Positions 1-7,567 of a stretch of 64,000 nt of DNA are shown piece by piece. The stretch spans positions 2,294,001-2,358,000 of the forward strand of contig OZ251994.1 of the NCBI GenBank assembly GCA_965246925.1. The letters are read 5' to 3'. The translations under genes and the position numbers were made by a program. The stretch is from JANPPS01 sp965246925 (GTDB taxonomy: Bacteria; Pseudomonadota; Alphaproteobacteria; Acetobacterales; Acetobacteraceae). The notes under the pieces were generated by a model. The model was not told where the DNA came from, searched no databases, and was given only the letters and a program-made list of their open reading frames with translations. Each line of letters begins with the position of its first letter. The first letter of the stretch is position 1.

Positions 1-684
1 CTCGACCCCGCCCCAGCTAAGCACCAGCAGACACGCGGTGACGCCGCCCACCAGCAGCGCGGCGCCGGTCCAGTCGATCACGGCCTTGCGGCTCACCACC
101 GGCAGGGTGCGGAGCGCCCGGTTGCACAGCACCATGGCGGCCAGGCCCAGCGGCAGGTTGATCCAGAACACGTAGCGCCATGACAGGTGATCGGTGGTCC
201 AGCCGCCGATGATGGGCCCGCCGACCGAGGCCACGCCCCACATGGACGCCATGTAGCCCTGGTACCGTCCACGCTCCCGCGGGGACACCACGTCGGCGAT
301 GGCGGCCTGCGCCATGGACATGAGGCCGCCGCCGCCCAGCCCCTGCAGCGCGCGGGCGCCGATGAGCTGCGGCAGGGTCTGCGCCGCGCCGCACAGCATG
401 GAGGCCACGATGAACAGCGCGATGGCCGGCAACAGCATGGCCCGGCGTCCATAGATGTCGGACAGCTTGCCATAGATCGGCGTGGCCGCCGTGCTGGTGA
501 GCAGATAGGCGGTGACGATCCAGGACAGGTGGCCGAACGCGTTAAGCTCGCTTGCGATGGCAGGAACGGCGGGGATCACCACCGTCTGATCCAGCGCCGC
601 CAGCAGGATGCAGAGCATGATGCCTGTCACGACCCGCTTGATCTGTGCGTGGGAGTAGGCGGGGGGTGCCGTTGCGTCCATCAT
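1..684 (-). CDS. DHA2-family MFS efflux transporter, C-terminus beyond window
   Basis: The reading frame runs from ATG at 684 (or the second ATG at 681) to the left edge without a stop, giving the first 228 residues. The start reads MMDATAPPAYSHAQIKR, followed by LDQTVVIPAVPAI in the first membrane helix, the cytoplasmic-loop motif GKLSDIYGRR, then QGLGGGGLMS, and GGPIIGGW with WRYVFWINLPLG in helices 5-6. These are hallmarks of the 14-helix drug:H+ antiporters (EmrB/QacA group). It is an inner-membrane exporter of unknown substrate. It lies downstream of the sugar-uptake operon, separated by a 168-base gap that holds a palindromic repeat, so it may be transcribed separately. Confidence 0.9.
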   Translation of the reverse strand, partial: MMDATAPPAYSHAQIKRVVTGIMLCILLAALDQTVVIPAVPAIASELNAFGHLSWIVTAYLLTSTAATPIYGKLSDIYGRRAMLLPAIALFIVASMLCGAAQTLPQLIGARALQGLGGGGLMSMAQAAIADVVSPRERGRYQGYMASMWGVASVGGPIIGGWTTDHLSWRYVFWINLPLGLAAMVLCNRALRTLPVVSRKAVIDWTGAALLVGGVTACLLVLSWGGVE

Positions 685-775
685 GCTGGCTTACGCCGAT
701 CCGGCGGCGGGGTCAGCCCTTCGTAGCGCCGGCAAGCGTGGTTTTGTTCCAGGGCCGCGTTTGCGCTGTGTTGCT

Positions 776-844
776 CCGGTTCGTCCTGGCTTGTCGAAAG
801 CCATCCCGCTGGATACCGCCCTTCGACGGGCTCAGGGCTAACGG
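776..844. repeat. Inverted-repeat (REP-like) hairpin
   Basis: The arms are CCGGTTCGTCCTGGCTTGTC (from 776) and, on the other side, CTTCGACGGGCTCAGGGCTA (821-840) followed by ACGG. They are imperfect inverted copies joined by about 20 bases. Elements of the form GTTCGTCCTGAGCTTGTCGAA are common intergenic repeats in proteobacteria. Its place just after the stop of the GH31 gene suggests an mRNA-stabilising or terminating hairpin; that role is inferred. Confidence 0.6.
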
Positions 845-852
845 AGGTGCCG

Positions 853-3213
853 CTACCAGGCGGCCCAGGGGGCGGCGGGGTGGAGCTGGGATTGGGTGCC
901 GTGCAGCGTGGCGATCAGGGGGCGAGTTTCGGCGGGGGGAAGGGCCAGGCCGATCGTGGGCGTTAAACGGTAGGCGCCGCTGGCTTCGGCTTGGAAGGTG
1001 ATCTGGGCCGAGGTCCAGGTGAGGCGGCAATGCAGGTGGGTGACCGGGCCGCCCTCGGTGATACCGTCATCCTCGACCAGGGTGAAAGTGCTCTCGCCCG
1101 CCCCGGGGCCAGGATAGAGGCGCAGCAGGCGCGAGGGTTCGTCATGCCGGCGGCTGAAATCCAGGCCGTCGGTCAGCGGCAGGATCGCGCCGGCCGGGGC
1201 CAGCAGCGGCAGCACATCGAGCGGCGCGGGCCGAGTGGCGTGGCAGCCGGTCAGCCGCTCCCCGGTGGCGGCGTCGAACCAGGCCTCGGGTCCGGCCGGG
1301 AGGCGGACGCGTCGGTGGCGATCGCCCGGGGTCACGACCGGGGCGGCCAGCAGGAACGGGCCGAGCATGAGCTCGTCGCAATCCTCGTACGCCAGCGGAT
1401 CGTCCGGAAACGCCAGGAACGCCGGCAGGATCACCGGCTCATGCCGGGCGGCGGCGTGGTGCATCAGGCTGTATAGGTAGGGCATCAGCCGGTAGCGGAG
1501 GCGGATGGCGCGGCGGATGGCCGGGGTCGCCTCCGGATGTAGCCAGGGGCTGTTGATTATTCCATCCGGCTTCCAGCTGTTCATGATGAAGCGCGGATGC
1601 ACCACGCCGGTCTGCGTCCAGCGCACCAGCAGCTCCGCATCCGGCACCGGCCCGGCGAAGCCGCCGACGTCATGCCCGGTGTTATACAGGCCCGATAGCG
1701 ACATCTGCAGCCCGGTGCGCAGGTTCCAGCGCAGCGTGTCCCAGCTGGTGGTGTTGTCCCCGCTCCAGCTCTGCGCATAGCGCTGCACGCCGGGCATGCC
1801 GGCGCGGGTGACGGTGAACGGGCGCGCCGTGGGCGCGTGCCGCCGCTGCGCCTCGAGCGTCGCGCGGGTCATGAGCAAGGGCTGCACGGGCCGCAACAGG
1901 TCGAGCGGCGTGGGGATGCCGAAGCCGTGGCACTCCGCGGTCTCGTCCCACAGCTCGTACTCGTTGTTGTCGTTCCAGCCGGCATCGATGCCCGGCTGAA
2001 AGATGGCGCGGCGGAGCCCGTCCTGCCACCAGGCGACCCCGGCAGGGTGGGTGAAATCGAGATGCGCGCCCTCCCCGTCCCAGAACTGCGACAGCAGCGG
2101 CTGACCGGTGCCATCCGTCACGAACGCGCCTGCCGCCGCGGCCTCGGCATAGCGGGGATGATCGTTGAGCAAGCAGGGCTTGAGGTTGGCCACCACCCGC
2201 ATCCCCGCGGCGTGGAACCGCGCCATGAGCCCGGCGGGGTCCGGGAACTTCGCCGTGTTCCAGTTGAACACGTAACGCTTCACCCCGATCGAGGTGTAGC
2301 CGGAGCCAAAATGAAACGCGCTGATGGGCACGTCCTCGGTCGCGCAGCGGTCGATGAAGGCGCTGATCCGCGCCTGCGCGTCCGCTGCGTCGGCGATGGC
2401 CATGGCGGTCTGCGCGTAACCCAGCGACCAGCGCGGCGGCAGCGCGGTCCCGCCCACCATCCGCAAGAAGGCGGGCGTCACATCGGCCAGGGCCGGACCG
2501 GTGAACACGGTGTAGTCCAAGTCGCCATCCGCCGCCTCATAGGAGCGGTACAGGCCGTGATAGTTGTCATGCTCGCAGCCGAGGTCGAACGCGGCCGGGG
2601 CGGCATTGTCATACAGCACGCCATACGCCGTCCCGGTCGCGCCATCCTGCACCAGCAGGAACGGCCAGTGCTTATAGAGCGGATCCCCGGTCCGCGGATC
2701 GTAGCCGAGCGCGTCCCGCATGTCGGTGCGAAGCCGCCGCCCGTGCAAATCGAGCGGACCGGTCTTGTCGCCCAGGCCATAGTACCGGTCGGCCGGGTGG
2801 CGCGCGGCATAGTGGCCGATGCGATGGCCGGTCCGGTCCAGCATCACGCCCATCGCGGGCCGGTCTGCCAGGAACACGGCGCCGCCGGGCCGGGTCCAGA
2901 CCAGACGGAACGGGTCGAGCTCGACGGTGACCGCAAACCCCGCGGCCCGGAGCGTGAGGCCGCCATCCGCGCGGGTGAAGGCGGCGGGCGGCCCGAGGTC
3001 GAGCCGGTCCCGCCCCTCCCACGCCGTATCCGCCGCGCCCGGCGGCGGCACCATCCAGGTGCGCGGCTGCCGCGGAGCGCCGCCGCGAAGGAACAGCACG
3101 CGGGCCGCCGCGTCCCCCAGGATGATGATCTGACATGTCAGGCCATCGCCGCAATCCAGCAGCACTCCATGCGGGGTCTCGTTCAGGACGGTGGCGCGGC
3201 GGATCGGCCGCAT
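853..3213 (-). CDS. GH31-family alpha-glycosidase
   Basis: A 786-residue cytoplasmic protein with no signal peptide. An N-terminal beta-domain (about 1-250) includes YYGLGDKTG. A TIM barrel follows (about 255-600), with the GH31 nucleophile motif WNDNNE (Asp415) and the acid/base motif WSGDN (Asp486). MRDALGYDPRTGDPLYKHWPF shows the usual active-site entrance segment of alpha-glucosidases. It is the last gene of the sugar-uptake operon: its start overlaps the stop of the ATPase gene by one base. It probably hydrolyses an alpha-glycoside brought in by the neighbouring transporter. The exact substrate (alpha-glucoside, xyloside or a sulfoquinovose derivative) cannot be read from the sequence. 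The K-E-R-W residues of the second GH31 at 7568-9571 are not seen here. Confidence 0.9.
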   Translation of the reverse strand: MRPIRRATVLNETPHGVLLDCGDGLTCQIIILGDAAARVLFLRGGAPRQPRTWMVPPPGAADTAWEGRDRLDLGPPAAFTRADGGLTLRAAGFAVTVELDPFRLVWTRPGGAVFLADRPAMGVMLDRTGHRIGHYAARHPADRYYGLGDKTGPLDLHGRRLRTDMRDALGYDPRTGDPLYKHWPFLLVQDGATGTAYGVLYDNAAPAAFDLGCEHDNYHGLYRSYEAADGDLDYTVFTGPALADVTPAFLRMVGGTALPPRWSLGYAQTAMAIADAADAQARISAFIDRCATEDVPISAFHFGSGYTSIGVKRYVFNWNTAKFPDPAGLMARFHAAGMRVVANLKPCLLNDHPRYAEAAAAGAFVTDGTGQPLLSQFWDGEGAHLDFTHPAGVAWWQDGLRRAIFQPGIDAGWNDNNEYELWDETAECHGFGIPTPLDLLRPVQPLLMTRATLEAQRRHAPTARPFTVTRAGMPGVQRYAQSWSGDNTTSWDTLRWNLRTGLQMSLSGLYNTGHDVGGFAGPVPDAELLVRWTQTGVVHPRFIMNSWKPDGIINSPWLHPEATPAIRRAIRLRYRLMPYLYSLMHHAAARHEPVILPAFLAFPDDPLAYEDCDELMLGPFLLAAPVVTPGDRHRRVRLPAGPEAWFDAATGERLTGCHATRPAPLDVLPLLAPAGAILPLTDGLDFSRRHDEPSRLLRLYPGPGAGESTFTLVEDDGITEGGPVTHLHCRLTWTSAQITFQAEASGAYRLTPTIGLALPPAETRPLIATLHGTQSQLHPAAPWAAW

Positions 3214-4247
3214 CAGATCGCGCGGCCATCTTCTGCGAAGACGTGCAGGTGCTCCGGCGGCAGGTGCAGTGGCACGCTCTCACCGGGGCGGAGCGTGGTC
3301 TGGCCCGGCATCTGCACCACGGCGTCATGCGGCAGGACGCGCACGTAGCTGAGGCCGCCCAGCTGCTCGACCGAAGCGACCTCCGCCGGCACGCCGCCCT
3401 CGCCCACCAGCAGGTGCTCGGGCCGGATGCCGAGCGTGACCGGGCCGGCCGGCATCGGGCGCCCGGTCGGCACGTGGCCCAGCCCCTCCACCTGCACGCC
3501 CGCGCCGTCCGAGACGCCCGGGAAAAAGTTCATGCGGGGCGAGCCGATGAAGCCGGCCACGAACTGGTTGGCGGGGTGGTTATACAGCTCGAGCGGCGGC
3601 CCGGCCTGCTCGACCTGGCCCGCGCGCAGCACGACGATCACGTCTGCCATGGTCATCGCCTCGACCTGGTCATGCGTCACGTAGATCATGGTGGTGCCGA
3701 GCCGGCGGTGCAGCTGCGCGAGCTCGGCCCGCATCTCCACCCGCAGCTCGGCATCGAGGTTGCTGAGCGGCTCGTCGAACAGGAAGATCTCCGGCTCCCG
3801 CACGATGGCGCGCCCGATCGCCACCCGCTGCCGCTGCCCGCCCGACAGCGCGCCGGGCTTGCGGGCCAGATACGGTTCCAGACGCAGCATGCGCGCGGCC
3901 TCGGCGATGCGGGCGTCGATCTCGGCGCGGGGGGTGCCTAGGTTCTCCAGCCCGAACGCCATGTTCTGCCGCACGCTCATGTGCGGATAGAGCGCGTAGG
4001 ACTGGAACACCAGCGCCAGGCCGCGATGCGCCGCCGGCACGTCGTTGACCCGGCGGTCCCCGATGCGGATATCCCCGGCCGTCGCACCCTCGAGCCCGCA
4101 GATCATGCGCAACAGGGTGGATTTGCCGCAGCCGGACGGGCCCACGAACACCACGAAGTCGCCATGCGCCACGTCCAGATCCACACCCCGGATCACGTGC
4201 ACGAGGCCGAAGCTCTTGGTCACGCCGCGCAGGGAGAGTGACGCCAT
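3213..4247 (-). CDS. Carbohydrate ABC transporter ATP-binding protein (UgpC/MalK type)
   Basis: A 344-residue ATPase. It has Walker A GPSGCGKST (36-44), the Q-loop region ALVFQSYALYPHMSV, the signature LSGGQRQ (134-140), Walker B IFLFDEP (154-160) and the switch His in YVTHDQVEAM. A C-terminal TOBE/OB regulatory domain (about 240-344), typical of the MalK/UgpC group, begins after NQFVAGFIGSPRMNFF. It energises uptake through the two permeases encoded just upstream. Only one base separates it from the permease stop, and its own stop overlaps the next start, so translation is probably coupled. Confidence 0.95.
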   Translation of the reverse strand: MASLSLRGVTKSFGLVHVIRGVDLDVAHGDFVVFVGPSGCGKSTLLRMICGLEGATAGDIRIGDRRVNDVPAAHRGLALVFQSYALYPHMSVRQNMAFGLENLGTPRAEIDARIAEAARMLRLEPYLARKPGALSGGQRQRVAIGRAIVREPEIFLFDEPLSNLDAELRVEMRAELAQLHRRLGTTMIYVTHDQVEAMTMADVIVVLRAGQVEQAGPPLELYNHPANQFVAGFIGSPRMNFFPGVSDGAGVQVEGLGHVPTGRPMPAGPVTLGIRPEHLLVGEGGVPAEVASVEQLGGLSYVRVLPHDAVVQMPGQTTLRPGESVPLHLPPEHLHVFAEDGRAI

Positions 4248-4248
4248 G

Positions 4249-5289
4249 CTATTTGACCCCCGACGACGCGATGCCCTGGGTGATGTGCCGCTGCAGCACC
4301 AGGAATATCATGGTGACCGGCAGCAACGTCAGCACCGTCATGGCCAGCAGCAGGTTCCACGACGTCGTAAGCTCCCCCTGGAAGGCGTTCAGCGCCAGTT
4401 GCAAGGTGAACTTCTCCGAACGGTTCAGCACCACCATCGGCCAGAGGAAATCGTTCCAGCGCCACATGACGGAAAAGATCGCGAGCACCGCCAGCGCGGG
4501 CGCGCTGAGCGGCAGGACGATGCGCCAGAACAGCCGCCACTCGCTCGCATTGTCCATGCGGGCGGCGTCCAGCAGCTCGTCCGGCAAGGTAAGCATATAT
4601 TGGCGCAGCAGGAACACGCCGGTGGGGGTGGCGACGCCGGGCCAGATGACGCCCCAGAGCGAGTTGGTGAGGCCGAGCGACGCCGCGATCAGGTAGTTCG
4701 GCACCAGCACGATGGTGGGCGGGATCATGAGCGTCGCCAATATCAGCAGGAACACCGTCGCCCGGCCACGGAACTTGTATTTACTGAGCGCGAATGCGGC
4801 CATCGCGTTGAACAACAGGGTGATGATGGTGGCGACCACGGTGATGAAGGCGCTGTTCCAGAAGTAATGCAGGAAGTCGAACCGGGAGACGACTTCGGCA
4901 TAGTTCGACCAGGCCGGGCGCAGCGCCAGCACCGGCACCCGGTCCGCCACCGGCACGCGGATGAGGGTGCCGGGCACCGCCGGGTCGACCATCTGCGCCT
5001 GGAGGCCGATGCGGCGAACCTCCGCCAGCACCTGACCCGCGTGCTCACCGGTGGTGACGCGCATCAGCGGTAGCGTGCCCCGCCCCTCGACCGCCGCGCG
5101 CTGCGGCTCATACGGCAGCAGGGTGGGGGGTGACTGGTCCAGCGCCGCGGGGCTCTTGAGCGAGCTGAGCGTCAGCCACAGCACCGGGCCGAACATCAGC
5201 AGGACGCCCGCGAACAAATAGGCGTAGCAGGCCCAATCGGTCCAATCCGCCTGCCGCCCGCCGCGGGTGCGCAACAGGAAGTCAACCAT
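4249..5289 (-). CDS. Carbohydrate ABC transporter permease (MalG type) with enlarged periplasmic loop
   Basis: A 346-residue inner-membrane permease. Its EAA loop reads DELLDAARMDNASEWRLFWR, followed by IVLPLSAPALA, the contact site for the ATPase. MalG-type proteins are usually near 280-300 residues. The extra length lies between the first and second membrane helices (about residues 48-120), a soluble segment including VTTGEHAGQVLAEVRRIGLQ. This loop faces the periplasm and may contact the binding protein or substrate. The start overlaps the end of the other permease gene by 8 bases. Confidence 0.93.
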   Translation of the reverse strand: MVDFLLRTRGGRQADWTDWACYAYLFAGVLLMFGPVLWLTLSSLKSPAALDQSPPTLLPYEPQRAAVEGRGTLPLMRVTTGEHAGQVLAEVRRIGLQAQMVDPAVPGTLIRVPVADRVPVLALRPAWSNYAEVVSRFDFLHYFWNSAFITVVATIITLLFNAMAAFALSKYKFRGRATVFLLILATLMIPPTIVLVPNYLIAASLGLTNSLWGVIWPGVATPTGVFLLRQYMLTLPDELLDAARMDNASEWRLFWRIVLPLSAPALAVLAIFSVMWRWNDFLWPMVVLNRSEKFTLQLALNAFQGELTTSWNLLLAMTVLTLLPVTMIFLVLQRHITQGIASSGVK

Positions 5290-6265
5290 CGCGCGCCCGC
5301 GTCAGCCGGACCTGCAGCAACGTCAGCACCAGCAGCACGGAGGCCAGCACGAGCGAGGCGGCGGCCGCCATGCCGTATTCCCGCACCTGCTGCGCGAACC
5401 CCGTCTCGTAGATGAACTGCACCATATAGGTCGTGGCGGTCCCCGGCCCGCCGCCCGTCAGCACGAACACCTCGTCGAAGATCTGCACGGCACGGATCAG
5501 CGACAGCACCAGCACGACCAGCAGGCTGGGCATCACGAGCGGCAGGGTGATGCGGCGAAACCGGGTCCACGGCCGGGCGGCGTCCATCGCGGCGGCCTCA
5601 TACACGTCGCGCGGAATGGCCTGCAGCCCGGCCAGCAGGATAAGGGTATAGAATCCCATATGCGCCCAGATGCTGACGAACACCGTCCAGCCGAAGGCGG
5701 AGCGTCCGGACAGCAGCCAGTCCACCGGCTGCCCGCCCGCCCCCAGGATCGCGGCATTCAGCACGCCGTTCCGCTGCAGGATCCACTTCCAAATGAGCGC
5801 CACCACGACCGGGGACAGCAGCACCGGATAGAAGAACGTGGCCCGGAAGAAGCCGCGCCCACGAATGGGCTTGTTGAGCGCCAGGGCGGTGATGCCGCTC
5901 AGCACCACCATGAGCCCGACCTGCAGCACGACGAACAGCGCCGTGTTGTGCACGCCGTGCCAGAACAGATCCCGCTCGCACGACGCCGGGTCCAGGTAGC
6001 TGCCGCAGGCCATGAGCGCGTGCAGGTTGCCGAGCCCGGTGAACGGACGCTCCTCCGGCAGCAGCTGCGTGCCCGACGTCACGGCATACCAGGCGTTGAG
6101 GCCGATCGGCAGGAAGGTGAACAGCCCGAAGATCAACAGGTTGGGCCCCACGAACAGCCAGGCGAGCCCGGGGCCGAGTCGGGACTGCGCCCAGCGCATC
6201 GGACGCTCGGGCACGGACATGACCGTGCCCCAGGCCGCCTCCGCCGCCGGGCCGAGGCCCGCCAT
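5282..6265 (-). CDS. Carbohydrate ABC transporter permease (MalF/UgpA type)
   Basis: A 327-residue inner-membrane permease with about six hydrophobic helices. Its EAA loop reads DVYEAAAMDAARPWTRFRR, followed by ITLPLVMPSL. The N-terminal part WLFVGPNLLIFGLFTFLPIGL is typical of UgpA-like sugar permeases. A periplasmic segment with two cysteines (MACGSYLDPASCERD) may be disulfide bonded. Its start shares one base with the stop of the binding-protein gene and its end overlaps the next permease, so the three are co-expressed. Confidence 0.94.
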   Translation of the reverse strand: MAGLGPAAEAAWGTVMSVPERPMRWAQSRLGPGLAWLFVGPNLLIFGLFTFLPIGLNAWYAVTSGTQLLPEERPFTGLGNLHALMACGSYLDPASCERDLFWHGVHNTALFVVLQVGLMVVLSGITALALNKPIRGRGFFRATFFYPVLLSPVVVALIWKWILQRNGVLNAAILGAGGQPVDWLLSGRSAFGWTVFVSIWAHMGFYTLILLAGLQAIPRDVYEAAAMDAARPWTRFRRITLPLVMPSLLVVLVLSLIRAVQIFDEVFVLTGGGPGTATTYMVQFIYETGFAQQVREYGMAAAASLVLASVLLVLTLLQVRLTRARDG

Positions 6266-7512
6266 TATTTGGCCGCGGCGAGCGCGCTCGCGACGTCGGA
6301 GTCGATCCGCGCGTAGGCCTGATCGAGCGTGAGCTCCCCCACGATCGCCTGCGACAGCCGGGCGACGGTCGCGTTGAACACCGGGCGGTTCAGGATATAG
6401 CCCTGCAGCTGATAGGCGACCGGCGAGATGGTGCGGCTGCTGGCGGTGAACGCCTCGAGCGCCGCCTTGGCCGGACCCGGCAGATCATATTTGACGCCGG
6501 ATTGCTGCAGGCCCGCATGCGCCGGGATGTTGGCCGTCCGCGCCATCAGCTCGGCATAGGCGGGGGCGCTGGCGAGGTAGTCGAGGAAGCGGGCCGCCTC
6601 TTGCGGGGATTTGCTCTGCTTGAACGCGACGAAGGCGGCGCCGCCCGGCATGGCGGTGCAGGCCGCCGGGCCACACGGCGGGGGCGCGATGATCCAGCTG
6701 AACCCGTCCCCGATGGAGGATTGCAGCCGCGCGACCTGCCAGCTGCCGGAGACATAGACGACGATGCGGGCGTTCGCGAACTCCTCGAACGCATCGCGGT
6801 AGGCGCCGCCGCCGCTGGCGGACCACACCTCCCGCTCGACAGTGTTGTCCTTGTTCCAGCGGACGAAGCGCTCGGCGAAGGCCTTGAACCCGTCATCCAC
6901 CACGGCCGGCTTGCCGGCATCGAAATACTTGGCGCCGTAGGCGATCGCGCCGGCGGCGAAGCGGTGGCCGCTGCGGTCGAGCGCCATGCCGGACTGGGTC
7001 TTGGTGGCGCGCGCCACGGCGGCGGCGGCGGTGGCCCAGTCATCCCAGCTGGCCTTGGGGCCCGGCAGCGCGATGCCGGCCTGTTCGAACAGGGTGGCGT
7101 TCACGATCGGGCCGGTGACCGTGAGCTGCGTTGGCAGGCCGTAGATGCCGTTATCGTTGGCGCCGGTGCGCATCCAGGGTAGCGTCTGCCCGAAATTCTG
7201 CTCCCAGTAAGCGGCGTCTTTCAGCAGGGGCCGCAGGTCGAGGAAATAGCGCGAGATGGCGCCGAAATCCGTCACCCGCGCGATATCCGGCCCGTTGCCG
7301 GAGGCGAGCTGCACCGGCAGGCTCTCCTGGATGGCCTTATAGGGCACCTTGTCGATGGCGATCTGCACGTCCGGATTGGCGGCCATGAAGCGCTTGGCGA
7401 GGTCCTGCGTCACCTCGCACTCGTTACCATCGGAATAGCAGGCCACCCGCAGTTCCGCCGCCGTCACGACGCCGGGCCATAGCATCAGGGCGGCTAGTAT
7501 GAAACGCTTCAT
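6265..7512 (-). CDS. Periplasmic sugar-binding protein of ABC transporter (family 1)
   Basis: A 415-residue exported protein. The signal peptide is MKRFILAALMLWPGVVTAAE with cleavage after TAA or nearby. The start ATG at 7512 is preceded by AGGAGACAGG. The mature part has the family-1 solute-binding layout: a hinge segment GNGPDIARVTDFG near residue 75, and FVAFKQSKSPQEAARFLDYL in the C-terminal lobe. It delivers a sugar or glycoside to the two permeases downstream. The neighbouring sulfoquinovosidase-type GH31 points to sulfoquinovosyl glycerol or a related alpha-glycoside as ligand, which is inference only. Four Cys in the mature region could form disulfides. Confidence 0.93.
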   Translation of the reverse strand: MKRFILAALMLWPGVVTAAELRVACYSDGNECEVTQDLAKRFMAANPDVQIAIDKVPYKAIQESLPVQLASGNGPDIARVTDFGAISRYFLDLRPLLKDAAYWEQNFGQTLPWMRTGANDNGIYGLPTQLTVTGPIVNATLFEQAGIALPGPKASWDDWATAAAAVARATKTQSGMALDRSGHRFAAGAIAYGAKYFDAGKPAVVDDGFKAFAERFVRWNKDNTVEREVWSASGGGAYRDAFEEFANARIVVYVSGSWQVARLQSSIGDGFSWIIAPPPCGPAACTAMPGGAAFVAFKQSKSPQEAARFLDYLASAPAYAELMARTANIPAHAGLQQSGVKYDLPGPAKAALEAFTASSRTISPVAYQLQGYILNRPVFNATVARLSQAIVGELTLDQAYARIDSDVASALAAAK

Positions 7513-7567
7513 CCTGTCTCCTCCGGGCGGTCTTTTTTGTACGCTACCGCGAAATAGGCTGGGAGGG

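Noticed and set aside
1837..3348. Long plus-strand open frame across the first GH31 gene
   Set aside because: It is antisense to a strongly conserved enzyme, has no family resemblance, and is rich in Arg/Gly/Pro/His as expected from the complementary strand of GC-rich coding DNA.
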